Assembly: GCF_012932445.1 (NCBI RefSeq)
Contig: NZ_JAAIIJ010000015.1
Location: 1 to 64,000 of the forward strand
DNA from: Bifidobacterium panos
GTDB lineage: Bacteria > Actinomycetota > Actinomycetes > Actinomycetales > Bifidobacteriaceae
Length of the DNA stretch: 64,000 bases
Reading direction: 5' to 3'
The position numbers were made by a program, and so were the translations under genes. Of this stretch, positions 34,151-42,770 are shown in pieces (position 1 is the first letter of the stretch; each line of letters begins with the position of its first letter). A model generated the notes under the pieces. That model made no database searches. It worked only from the letters and a program-made list of their open reading frames with translations, and was not told where the DNA came from.

Positions 34151-35671
34151 TCAGCCGCGAGCCTTGGCGTAGGCCTCGTAGACGGCGGGCGTCGGCTCGC
34201 CGCTTTCGGTGCCCTCGATGGTGAGCTGCCATGCCGGCGGTTCGGCCTCGCCCGAAAGCACCCAGGCGGCCTGACGCGCGGCGCCGATGGCCACATATTC
34301 ATCGGTGGCCGGGCGGGTCACATCCATGCCCAAAATCGAGGGAGCCAACGTGCGGATGGCCACGGACTTCGCTCCGCCGCCGATCAGCAGGATGCGCTTG
34401 ATGTCCGCACCGAGGGAGCGAATCAGCTCAAGGCAGTCGCGCTGCGAGCACAGCAGGCCCTCCACGAAGGCGCGCGCCAGATTTTCCTTGGTGGTGTTGT
34501 GCAAGGTCATGCCCGTCAGCGAGGCCTTGGCATCCGGACGGTTCGGCGTGCGCTCGCCGTCGAAATACGGCACCAGCGTGATGCCGCCGGCACCCGGCTC
34601 GGAGGCGAAGGCCAGCTTGGCCAGCTCGTCGTAATCCACACCCAACGCGGCGCGGCCGGCATCGAGAATGCGCGAACCGTTGATGGTGCAGGCCAGCGGC
34701 AGATAGTGGCCGGTGCAGTCGGCGAAGCCGGAGACGGCACCCGTCAGATCATAGGTGGGGTTTTCGGAGATGGCCGCGGCCACGCCGGAGGTGCCCAGCG
34801 ACACGGACACATCGCCCACGCCCATGCCCAGGCCGAGTGAGGCCATGGCGTTGTCTCCGCCGCCGGGCGCCAGAATGCAGCCGCCTTCAACGTCTTTGCC
34901 GGCAATGGCCGCACTGGCCTTCACCGAAGCGGCGTCACGCGGCCCCAACACTTCGGGCAGCACGATCGAATCGGCGTGCGCCTTGGCCGCGTCCGCGCCC
35001 TCGGCGGCCTCAAGCACCATGGCGATCAGATCGCGGCGGTATTCGTTCGAGGCGGCATCGAAATAGATGGTGCCGGAAGCGTCGGAACGGTCGGTGAACA
35101 GAGCGTCGAGGTGCGCGTCCTCGCCTTCGGCGACCGGGCCGTAACCGGCAATGCGCCAGCTCAGCCAGTCGTGCGGCAGGCAGACGGCGGCGATACGCTT
35201 GGCGTTGTCCGGCTCGTTCTCGGCCACCCAAGCCACCTTGGTCAGCGTGTAGGAGGCGACGGGGGAGGAGCCTACGGCCTTGACCCAGCGCTCAACGCCG
35301 CGGGCCGTCACGTCGTCAGGTTCGCCGGCCTCGGCGGGGGCGGCACCCAGCTTGTCGATCAGTGCGGCGGCTTGCGGGGCGGAGCTGGTGTCATTCCATA
35401 GCATGGCGTCGCGGATGACGCGTCCCTGCTTGTCGAGAATCACCATGCCGTGCTGCTGGCCGCCGACGGCCAGTGCAGCCACGTCGTCAAGCCCACCGGC
35501 TTGCTCGGCAGCGCTTTGGAACGCCTCCCACCAGTATTCGGGATTGACGCTGGTGCCGTCGGGGTGCTTGGCTTGGCCGAAGCGCACCAGTTCGCCGGTT
35601 TCGGCATCGGTGACGCGCACCTTGGTCGACTGGGTGGACGTATCGACGCCTGCCACGAGAATTCGGGTCAT
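34151..35671 (-). CDS. xylB: Xylulokinase
   Basis: Phosphorylates D-xylulose to xylulose-5-phosphate, the entry to the phosphoketolase pathway. The 506-residue FGGY kinase starts at 35671 (MTRILVAGVDTSTQSTKV) behind GAAGGAG; an upstream in-frame ATG at 35722 is not supported. Motifs include VGGQQHGMVILD with the catalytic-base region, MLWNDTSSAP, and the nucleotide-site segments APGGGDNAMASLGLGMG and ILLIGGGAKS. It is divergent from the ROK repressor, which most likely controls it. Confidence 0.95.
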   Translation of the reverse strand: MTRILVAGVDTSTQSTKVRVTDAETGELVRFGQAKHPDGTSVNPEYWWEAFQSAAEQAGGLDDVAALAVGGQQHGMVILDKQGRVIRDAMLWNDTSSAPQAAALIDKLGAAPAEAGEPDDVTARGVERWVKAVGSSPVASYTLTKVAWVAENEPDNAKRIAAVCLPHDWLSWRIAGYGPVAEGEDAHLDALFTDRSDASGTIYFDAASNEYRRDLIAMVLEAAEGADAAKAHADSIVLPEVLGPRDAASVKASAAIAGKDVEGGCILAPGGGDNAMASLGLGMGVGDVSVSLGTSGVAAAISENPTYDLTGAVSGFADCTGHYLPLACTINGSRILDAGRAALGVDYDELAKLAFASEPGAGGITLVPYFDGERTPNRPDAKASLTGMTLHNTTKENLARAFVEGLLCSQRDCLELIRSLGADIKRILLIGGGAKSVAIRTLAPSILGMDVTRPATDEYVAIGAARQAAWVLSGEAEPPAWQLTIEGTESGEPTPAVYEAYAKARG

Positions 35672-35732
35672 GATAGCTCCTTCGCGTTGACGATGACCTG
35701 TGCTGCTGGAGACACGCAGCAAAACAGCCAGT

Positions 35733-35771
35733 AAGTAAAACGGTTAAACTAATAATAGTGCAACCTATAAA
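35733..35771. promoter_or_regulatory. Divergent xylB / ROK promoter with operator candidate
   Basis: For the ROK gene, TTAAAC (35744-35749) and TATAAA (35766-35771) are 16 bp apart. ACTAATAATAG (35748-35758) is the reverse complement of the motif before xylF and provides a minus-strand TATTAT for xylB. AAGTAAAACG (35733-35742) also occurs before xylA. Confidence 0.5.
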
Positions 35772-35822
35772 CTTCAGTATTAACACTGGTGTTTCTTGGA
35801 AATAGTGAGGAAGTGACGGCAT

Positions 35823-37049
35823 ATGGCGGTGCTACGCAGCATCAATCAGGACGGCTTGCGAAGTCATAACCTGTCCGTCATGCTCGACACCATGTTGCGC
35901 GCCCGCAAGCCAATGAGCCGTGCCGACCTCGCCAAGGAGACCGGGCTGACCAAAGCCACCATGTCGCTGTTGGCGTCAATGCTGATCGCAAACGGCATTG
36001 CCGAAGAGGGCAAGCCCCAGAGTTCCGCCAATTACGGCCGTCCCTCGACGCCGCTGGTGGTGCGCGGCGGGCGCATTTGCGGGCTCGGACTGCAGATCAA
36101 CACCGATGGCTATGGTTGCCTGGCGCTCGATATCAGCGGGGACACGCTGGGTCGCGAGTGGATAAGCGCCGACATGACCGGCAGCGACCCGGACGACATC
36201 TTCGCCAAGCTCGATGGGATGGTGAAATCGCTTGAGAAGCAGCTCAAGCGGCGCGGCTGCGAAATCGTGGGTTCCGGGCTGGCGTTGCCGGGCGTCGTGA
36301 CCGAAGGCAAGTGCCTGCTGATGGCCCGCAACCTCGGCTGGGAGAATGTGGATCTTGGCCGCTTCGACGTGGTGAGGCGTCTTGATGCCGCGCCCGGCAA
36401 CGAAGCGAAAATGGCCGCTCTTGCGCAGATTCCGGGATATGCCACCGTGCGCGCGGATTTCCTCGATGTGGTCGATCGCACCGATTCCTTCATCTATCTG
36501 TCCACCGACATCGGCATCGGCGGCGCGGTGGTGCGCGACGGGGAAGTGGTGCCCGGCTCGCACGGGTTCGCCGGCGAGATCGGCCACTTGTCGATTTCGA
36601 TGAACGGCCCGGTGTGCCGTTGCGGGCGCCGAGGTTGCCTGGAGGCATTCGCGGGTCGGTTGGCGCTGATCGAGGCCGCGGGGATTGCCAGAGGCGATCA
36701 GGCCTCGTCCGCCGAGGCGCTTGAACGCTTCCTGCAGGGGTGGCATCACAGGGAGCATGCCGTGGTGGAGTCGGTGGAGCAGGCCACGGCGGCGCTGGCT
36801 TCGGCCATTATTTCGGCGGTGAACCTCATCGATGTGGACACCGTGCTGCTGGGCGGAGCCTGGACCAATTTCGGCAACGAGCTGACCGACGAACTCACCA
36901 AGAGACTGCGCGCGCATATTCTGGTGCACTCGGCCATGCAGGTGAGCGTATTCTTGCCGCCGGTGTCCGATCACCCCTCGCTGTACGGTGCGGCCGAAAT
37001 CGGCCTCCGTCGCTTCATCGACGACCCGATGCGCTTCATCACGGCGTAA
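35823..37049 (+). CDS. ROK-family transcriptional repressor (XylR/NagC type)
   Basis: A 408-residue regulator. The N-terminal winged-helix segment SRADLAKETGLTKATMSLLASMLIANGI is followed by a ROK sugar-binding domain. The zinc motif CRCGRRGCLEAF is intact and GIGGAVVRDGEVVPGSHGFAGEIGH is present. The kinase-type NDAN site reads NEAK, as is common in ROK repressors that have lost or do not need catalysis. Divergence from xylB, and a shared motif before xylF and xylB, support xylose-responsive control of those genes. Confidence 0.88.
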   Translation: MAVLRSINQDGLRSHNLSVMLDTMLRARKPMSRADLAKETGLTKATMSLLASMLIANGIAEEGKPQSSANYGRPSTPLVVRGGRICGLGLQINTDGYGCLALDISGDTLGREWISADMTGSDPDDIFAKLDGMVKSLEKQLKRRGCEIVGSGLALPGVVTEGKCLLMARNLGWENVDLGRFDVVRRLDAAPGNEAKMAALAQIPGYATVRADFLDVVDRTDSFIYLSTDIGIGGAVVRDGEVVPGSHGFAGEIGHLSISMNGPVCRCGRRGCLEAFAGRLALIEAAGIARGDQASSAEALERFLQGWHHREHAVVESVEQATAALASAIISAVNLIDVDTVLLGGAWTNFGNELTDELTKRLRAHILVHSAMQVSVFLPPVSDHPSLYGAAEIGLRRFIDDPMRFITA

Positions 37050-37075
37050 AATCGCCCGGTACCGACCGGCTGCCC

Positions 37076-37723
37076 TCAGTCGTGCGCGTTGACGAAGGTC
37101 TGTTGTTCGACGGAGCCTTGGGTGCCATAGCGTTTGAAAGCCCACAGCAGCAACAGCGACTTGGCGTATGCCACCCACGCCACGCCGAACAGCAGGGCGA
37201 GCACGCGGATGAACGGCACGAACCAGGCTATGGCCAGCGCAATCACATCGATGGCCAGCAGAGCCAATGTCGCAGGCCATGCGCGCCACGGGAACATCGC
37301 GGCCAGTTTCCATTGCCGTGGAATAGGGTTTTCAAACCGCGCCTGAATGGGGAAGAGGTATTCGGCGATCAGCGTCACCACCACGGCCGCGATGATCAGC
37401 GCAATCAGCGGGCCATACGAGAGATCGGTGTCATAAGTCTTCCAGAAGGCCATTCCGAAGATGATCAACGCCGCGAGCGCCACCAGAATGAGCCCGGAGA
37501 CAAGTCCCTGTTTGAACTCGCGTTTGAAGCGCTTGCAGTATTCACGCACCAAGGGGATGTCATCATGCTCGTCGTAGGCGAACATGGTCGAATACAGCGC
37601 TGCGCGTGCGGGTCCGATGGTGACGATGGGGACCATGCTGAGCAGATACACGATGTTCAGCGCGGTGAAGTGCAGCAATGTATCCATGAAACGCCAGAAT
37701 GGTGCGTTGATATTGAAATGCAT
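37076..37723 (-). CDS. DUF624 (YesL-like) membrane protein
   Basis: A 215-residue protein with about five transmembrane segments; the start at 37723 follows CAGGAGG. The N-terminus (FWRFMDTLLHFTALNIVYLLSMVPIVTIGPARAALYSTMF) is typical of DUF624/YesL proteins. These are regularly encoded beside ABC importers of the LplB/YtcP type, as here with the divergent importer operon. A transporter-accessory role is plausible but unproven. Confidence 0.85.
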   Translation of the reverse strand: MHFNINAPFWRFMDTLLHFTALNIVYLLSMVPIVTIGPARAALYSTMFAYDEHDDIPLVREYCKRFKREFKQGLVSGLILVALAALIIFGMAFWKTYDTDLSYGPLIALIIAAVVVTLIAEYLFPIQARFENPIPRQWKLAAMFPWRAWPATLALLAIDVIALAIAWFVPFIRVLALLFGVAWVAYAKSLLLLWAFKRYGTQGSVEQQTFVNAHD

Positions 37724-37938
37724 GATCCTCCTGGATTGTCCGTGACGTATCAGTGCATCACGTTCTTCTGGATTGCCTTAAGTGACCTTGGGGGCGAGTT
37801 GTTACCAGCTTGCCACGGTGTTACGACACGCCCCGTACGTCGCGTCATTGGCAACATCAAGACCTAATATTTGTTGCAATTCCGCGGATTGTATTCTGCC
37901 TCACCATATTTGCCCCCTTTGTCAAGCGAAATGACGAT

Positions 37939-37967
37939 TTGACGAGATAAGCGCTTATTTATAAACT
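37939..37967 (+). promoter_or_regulatory. Promoter of the second oligosaccharide importer operon
   Basis: TTGACG and TAAACT with a 17-bp spacer. The -10 box is the centre of the 22-bp palindrome at 37955-37976, so binding there would block RNA polymerase. Confidence 0.7.
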
Positions 37968-37976
37968 AATAAATAA
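37955..37976. promoter_or_regulatory. TetR operator candidate, importer operon
   Basis: Perfect arms TTATTTAT and ATAAATAA surround AAACTA. Related 22-bp sites occur at 46395, 50147 and 54064. Confidence 0.75.
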
Positions 37977-38078
37977 CAGATTCGGAGTTAAGAGAGAACC
38001 CCTTTGGGGTGTCCCCTCCTGGCTTCGGCCCGCAGTTACCTGCATCTGCAGTCATCTGCATCTTTCAAAGGAGACAAG

Positions 38079-39122
38079 ATGGAGTCCACAACAACCACAT
38101 CGGGCGGGAATGCGCTCGCCGACGGTGTTGGCGGAACGACAGAGACCGAACCTGCGCCAAGGACAGCCAAGGATCGTCGTGCCGCCAATAAGGCCAAGAA
38201 GATGGCCGGCAATATTGATTACAACAAGAGGCATGGCATTCGGCTGTTCCTGCTGATCGCCCCGCTGCTGATCATGGTGGTGCTGTTCAGCTACCTGCCG
38301 CTGTTCGGCTGGCTATATGCCTTCTTCGATTATCAGCCGCCGATTCCGCTGTCAGAAAGCAAGTTCGTCGGCCTGCAGTGGTTCAAGATGATGGTGCAGA
38401 ATCCGGCCCAGCTGCAAACCATCGGCCAGGTGCTCATCAACACCTTCGCCATGTCCGGCCTGAACATTCTGACGTCGTTCTTCCCGCTGTTCTTCGCCAT
38501 CGCGCTCAATGAGATTCGCGCCAAGCGCTTCAGGAACCTCATCCAGACGCTGACCACGCTGCCGAACTTCATCTCTTGGGTTCTGGTCTACGCGGTGGCC
38601 TTCGCCATGTTCTCCACCACCGGTATGTTCAACGAGCTGCTGCAGAACCTGCATATCATCAGCGAGCCAATCAAGTTCCTCGATTCGAGCGACCACACTT
38701 GGCTCAAGATGCTGCTGTGGAGCCTGTGGAAGGGCCTGGGCTGGGGGTCGATCATGTACCTCGCGGGCATCGCCGGCATCGACCAGGAGCTGTATGAAGC
38801 CGCTCAGGTGGACGGCGCAAACCGCTTCCAGCAGATCATCCACGTGACGATTCCGCAGCTGCTGCCCACGTACTTCGTGCTGTTGATGCTTTCGATCTCC
38901 AACTTCCTGAACAACGGCATGGATCAGTACTTCGTGTTCCAGAACGCCTTCAACCTCAAGTACATCCAGGTGCTTGACCTGTACGTGTACAACGTCGGTA
39001 TGGGCAACAACTCCCTGTCGTACGCAACCGCAATCTCCATGCTGAAGTCGCTCGTCAGCGTCGGCTTGCTGATTGCCGTGAACTGGCTGTCCAAGCGCAC
39101 CCGTGGCGTGTCGATCGTCTGA
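38079..39122 (+). CDS. ABC importer permease, LplB/YteP type
   Basis: A 347-residue permease. The start at 38079 has AAAGGAG; upstream in-frame codons run through the leader and are rejected. A polar, alanine- and lysine-rich N-terminal segment of about 55 residues precedes six predicted helices. The EAA loop reads QELYEAAQVDGANRFQQIIHVTIPQLLP. This subfamily transports larger plant-derived oligosaccharides. It is first in an operon with a second permease and a large SBP, under the TetR operator candidate. Confidence 0.9.
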   Translation: MESTTTTSGGNALADGVGGTTETEPAPRTAKDRRAANKAKKMAGNIDYNKRHGIRLFLLIAPLLIMVVLFSYLPLFGWLYAFFDYQPPIPLSESKFVGLQWFKMMVQNPAQLQTIGQVLINTFAMSGLNILTSFFPLFFAIALNEIRAKRFRNLIQTLTTLPNFISWVLVYAVAFAMFSTTGMFNELLQNLHIISEPIKFLDSSDHTWLKMLLWSLWKGLGWGSIMYLAGIAGIDQELYEAAQVDGANRFQQIIHVTIPQLLPTYFVLLMLSISNFLNNGMDQYFVFQNAFNLKYIQVLDLYVYNVGMGNNSLSYATAISMLKSLVSVGLLIAVNWLSKRTRGVSIV

Positions 39123-39146
39123 TGAGGAAAGAGTAGGGAAGCAATC

Positions 39147-40079
39147 ATGGCAAAGAAAATCAAGCAGGGCGTCTCTCCGGCTATGCGCCGCACCAAGGGC
39201 GAGAAAGTCTATAATGTCTTCAACATTATCTTCTTCCTCTTGTTCGCGTTCATCTGTGTTTATCCGTTCTATTACCTGATCGTCAACTCGTTCTCCGACA
39301 ACAACGCTTCGGCGGCCGGCGAGGTGATGTGGTGGTTCAAGGGCTTCCATCTGGAGAACTACAAGAACGTTCTGGCTTTGGACGGCTTGGCCACCGCCGC
39401 GTGGATCTCCGTGGCCCGAACCGTCATCGGCACCGTGCTCACGGTGCTGGCCAGCGCCTATCTCGGCTTCATGTTCACCCAGCAGAAGATGTGGCACCGC
39501 GCGTTCTGGTATCGCTTCGTGGTTATCACTATGTACTTCAACGCGGGCCTGATCCCGATGTTCATCACGATGAAGAACCTGCACCTGACCAATAACTTCT
39601 GGGTCTATATCCTGCCGGCCGTCGTGCAGCCGTTCAACATCATCCTGGTGAAGACCTTCATCGAATCGATCCCCCCCTCGTTGCAGGAAGCCGCTGAGAT
39701 GGACGGTGCGGGCACGTTGACGGTGTTCACACGAATCGTGCTGCCGATGTGCACGCCGATTCTGGCCACTGTCGGCATCTTCTCCGCGGTCGGCCAGTGG
39801 AACTCCTTCCAGGACACGCTGATCTACATGACGGATTCCAAGCTCTACTCGCTGCAGTACGTGCTGTACACCTACATCAACCAGGCGAACGCGCTGGCTG
39901 CTTCGGTGCGAGCCAGCACGGGTAGCGCCGTGAATGTGGCGGCTCTCGCAACACAACAGACCCCCACTTCGATTCGTATGACGGTCTCCGTGATCGTGGT
40001 GCTCCCGATTCTGTTCGTCTACCCGTTCTTCCAGCGCTTCTTCGTCAAGGGCATGATGCTTGGCGCGGTCAAGGGCTGA
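39147..40079 (+). CDS. ABC importer permease, YtcP type
   Basis: A 310-residue permease with six predicted helices. The EAA loop reads PSLQEAAEMDGAGTLTVFTRIVLPMCTP and the C-terminus ends RFFVKGMMLGAVKG. It lies 24 bp after the first permease. No ATPase is encoded nearby, so a shared MsmK-like ATPase is expected. Confidence 0.9.
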   Translation: MAKKIKQGVSPAMRRTKGEKVYNVFNIIFFLLFAFICVYPFYYLIVNSFSDNNASAAGEVMWWFKGFHLENYKNVLALDGLATAAWISVARTVIGTVLTVLASAYLGFMFTQQKMWHRAFWYRFVVITMYFNAGLIPMFITMKNLHLTNNFWVYILPAVVQPFNIILVKTFIESIPPSLQEAAEMDGAGTLTVFTRIVLPMCTPILATVGIFSAVGQWNSFQDTLIYMTDSKLYSLQYVLYTYINQANALAASVRASTGSAVNVAALATQQTPTSIRMTVSVIVVLPILFVYPFFQRFFVKGMMLGAVKG

Positions 40080-40141
40080 GCCCCGTCGTTTTTTCTCATA
40101 ACTGAATAACAAAAGAAAGGAATACAAGGAGGTTTCCAATT

Positions 40142-41929
40142 ATGGAATTCAAGACAGCACTCACCCGAGTGTTCGCGGTCGGCGTGGCCGCGACTATGCT
40201 CTTCTCGTCGGCCGCTTGCGGTAACAGCAGCGCCAGTGACGAGGATGACAACTCCCTGATGACCGTTGAGGTTTTTGACGGTCTGGCGAACTACCAAGGC
40301 GAACAGAAGGGCTGGTTCGCCAAGATCATCAAGGACAAGTTCAACATCAAGCTCAACATCGTGGCGCCGAACGTCGCGGGTGGCGGCAGCACCCTGTTCG
40401 ATACCCGTGCCGCTGCCGGCAACTTGGGCGACATCGTGATCTACGGTTATGACACCGGCAAAGGCTCCAAGCTCGTCAAGTCCGGCCTGATCGAGGACAT
40501 GACCCCGTATCTTCAGGACACGGAGTACATCAGCAAGTACAAGGAAGCCACCGATTACGTCAATGAACAGATCGGTCAGGAGTCCGGCGTGTGGGGCATC
40601 CCGTCGGCCGTGGTCGAAAACCTGACCCCTGACGAGCCGTCCGAAGGCCTCGAACCGACTTTCGGCCCGTACCTGCGTTGGGATCTGTACAAGGAGGTTG
40701 GCTACCCGGAGATCAACACCCTCGAGGATCTCGTCTCGGTGCTCAAGCAGATGCAGGACAAGGCTCGTGAAGAGTCCGGCAGCGACGACATCTACGCTAT
40801 GTCCCTGTTCAAGGATTGGGATAGCAACATGATGAACAACGCCAAGCAGCCGACCTGCTTCTATGGCTATGACGAAGTCGGCTTCGTGCTGGCCAAGGGC
40901 GACGGCTCCGATTTCGAGTCCATCACCGAGGAAGACGGCATCTATGAGCGCACGATTAAGTTCTTCAATGCAGCCTACCGTGCCGGCATCGTCGATCCGG
41001 AATCCACCACCCAGAACTACGACACCATGAACTCCAAGTACAAGAACGGCAAGGTGCTCTTCTCCTTCTGGCCGTGGCTTGGACAGGCCGCTTACAACAC
41101 CAACGAGAATAAGGCCGCGGGCAAGGGCTTCATGCTGGCGCCGCTCAAGGACATGAAGATCTTCTCCTACGGTGCCACTCCCCGTGGCGACAAGACCATG
41201 ATCGCTTTGGGCTCCAAGGCCAAGAACAAGCAGCGTCTGGTCAAGTTCATCGACTGGCTGTACTCCCCGGAGGGCGTCTATGCCTCCTCCAACCAGACTG
41301 GCGGTTCCGCCGGCGTTCAAGGCCTGACTTGGGAAGTCAAGGACGGCAAGCCGGTCCTGACCGACTTCGGCTCCGCGGTGCTTTCCGGCGAATCCAAGAA
41401 CGTGCCGGATGAGTGGGGTGGCGGTTCGTACTCCGACGGTATCTCCGCTCTGAATTTCACCACCGTGAACGTCAATGATATCGATCCGAACACCGGCTAC
41501 ACCTATAACCCGGTCATGTGGCCGAGCGAAATCGAAAAGGCCAACGAGAATCCGCTGAATAAGGATTGGCAGGAGCATATGGGTGCCTCCACCACCATGG
41601 AGTATCTGAAGAACAACAACATGCTGCTTGTCGGCGCCGGCTCCAGTTACGTCCAGCCGGAGGAGGACTCTCAGATCTCCACCCTGCGCGGCTCCATCAA
41701 GACCGAAATCGTCAACTCCTCTTGGAAGGCGTCCTTCGCCGATTCCGAGTCCGAGTGCGAGAAGATCTTCAGTGATATGATCAAGACCGTTCAGGGTCTG
41801 GACATTGATTCCGTGCTGGAAGTGGATATGAAGAACGCCAAGGACCAGGACCAGTCTCGTAAGGATATCCTGAAGGAGTATCAGAACAAGAAGTCCTCCA
41901 GCTCCGAGTCTTCCGAGTCCTCCGAGTGA
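40142..41929 (+). CDS. Large oligosaccharide-binding lipoprotein, LplA/YtcQ type
   Basis: A 595-residue solute-binding protein, larger than ordinary CUT1 proteins as is usual in this subfamily. The lipobox is FSSAAC (Cys26). The start follows CAAGGAGG. The mature part begins with an acidic linker and TVEVFDGLANYQGEQKGWFAKIIKD, and the protein ends in a serine/glutamate run. Downstream fucosidase, alpha-xylosidase, beta-galactosidase and beta-glucosidase genes make branched xyloglucan oligosaccharides the likely ligands (inference). Confidence 0.88.
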   Translation: MEFKTALTRVFAVGVAATMLFSSAACGNSSASDEDDNSLMTVEVFDGLANYQGEQKGWFAKIIKDKFNIKLNIVAPNVAGGGSTLFDTRAAAGNLGDIVIYGYDTGKGSKLVKSGLIEDMTPYLQDTEYISKYKEATDYVNEQIGQESGVWGIPSAVVENLTPDEPSEGLEPTFGPYLRWDLYKEVGYPEINTLEDLVSVLKQMQDKAREESGSDDIYAMSLFKDWDSNMMNNAKQPTCFYGYDEVGFVLAKGDGSDFESITEEDGIYERTIKFFNAAYRAGIVDPESTTQNYDTMNSKYKNGKVLFSFWPWLGQAAYNTNENKAAGKGFMLAPLKDMKIFSYGATPRGDKTMIALGSKAKNKQRLVKFIDWLYSPEGVYASSNQTGGSAGVQGLTWEVKDGKPVLTDFGSAVLSGESKNVPDEWGGGSYSDGISALNFTTVNVNDIDPNTGYTYNPVMWPSEIEKANENPLNKDWQEHMGASTTMEYLKNNNMLLVGAGSSYVQPEEDSQISTLRGSIKTEIVNSSWKASFADSESECEKIFSDMIKTVQGLDIDSVLEVDMKNAKDQDQSRKDILKEYQNKKSSSSESSESSE

Positions 41930-41971
41930 TGAGGTGTCCATCCTCGTCGCACAATCCATATAACTGAAAGC

Positions 41972-42014
41972 GGTGGGGTGCCAGATGTGACGAACCGGTA
42001 TCTGGCACCCCACC
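41972..42014 (+). terminator. Strong hairpin between SBP and esterase genes
   Basis: GGTGGGGTGCCAGAT and ATCTGGCACCCCACC form a perfect 15-bp stem, followed by TTTCTTCG. It probably stops most transcription after the SBP. No TetR-type palindrome is seen between it and the next gene at 42096. Confidence 0.8.
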
Positions 42015-42095
42015 TTTCTTCGTATAACACCCGCAAATCCTCGCTCATAGGAGCCGAGTACCGCTATAACACCGCATGACGCAAAGGAATCACAG

Positions 42096-42770
42096 TTGAT
42101 TTTTGAAAAGCATTCTCGCATTGTTTTCATAGGCGATTCCATCACGGACGCCGACCGCGACCGCACCGCCATCCCCGGAGGCTGGGGCTATGGGCATGGG
42201 TATGTCAACACGCTGCATAATCTTCTTACGGCCGTATATCCCGATAAGGCGTTGTGCACCATCAACGAGGGCATTAACGGCAACGATATTGTCGACATGT
42301 CCTCACGCTGGCAAAGCGACGTTATCGACATGAATCCCGATTACGTATCCGTCATGATCGGCGTGAACGACGCTTGGCGCTATTTCGACGGCCCGCTGTG
42401 GCAGGCCCGCCTCAACACGGTGGAGACGTACGAGCGCATCTACGACGAGCTCATCGAGCGCACGAAGCGTGATGCGCCGAATCTTAAAGGCATCATCATC
42501 ATGCGTCCGTTCATGTTCGAGCCGAACCCGCAGGACGCCATGCGCGCCAAAGTCGAGGAGTTCGCGGCCGCATCCAAGCGCGTGGCCGAACGTCACGGCG
42601 CGATTTTCGTCGACACGCAGGCGGCCGTGGACCATTGGCTCACCCAACTGCACGGATGCCTGGCGAGCCAGGATCGCGTGCATCCGTACGAACGCGGCGC
42701 CATGATCATCGCCCGCGCGTGGTGCCAAGCCGTAGGCTTCGATTGGAACAGGAGCACATTCGATGATTGA
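42096..42770 (+). CDS. GDSL/SGNH-family esterase
   Basis: A 224-residue cytoplasmic SGNH hydrolase starting at TTG 42096, with AAAGGA eight bases upstream. Block I is FIGDSITDAD with nucleophile Ser15, the Gly block is INEGINGNDI, the Asn block is MIGVNDAW, and the C-terminal catalytic pair is in SQDRVHPYERG. The type includes carbohydrate acetylesterases. Its stop overlaps the start of the GH29 gene by 8 bp. Galactose residues of xyloglucan are commonly O-acetylated, so deacetylation of imported oligosaccharides is the favoured role. Confidence 0.85.
   Translation: MIFEKHSRIVFIGDSITDADRDRTAIPGGWGYGHGYVNTLHNLLTAVYPDKALCTINEGINGNDIVDMSSRWQSDVIDMNPDYVSVMIGVNDAWRYFDGPLWQARLNTVETYERIYDELIERTKRDAPNLKGIIIMRPFMFEPNPQDAMRAKVEEFAAASKRVAERHGAIFVDTQAAVDHWLTQLHGCLASQDRVHPYERGAMIIARAWCQAVGFDWNRSTFDD

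Larger units (their letters stand above)
37724..38078. other. Divergent regulatory region between DUF624 and importer genes
   Basis: No gene. The half nearest the importer carries the promoter TTGACG (37939-37944) and TAAACT (37962-37967) with a 17-bp spacer and the TetR operator candidate at 37955-37976. It then runs as a roughly 100-nt leader with an ACCCCTTTGGGGT hairpin near 38000. The other half shows no clear signal. Confidence 0.65.

Noticed and set aside
40019-42172. 717-residue minus-strand open frame over the SBP gene
   Set aside because: Antisense shadow; the plus strand encodes a clear lipoprotein with ribosome-binding site and family motifs.
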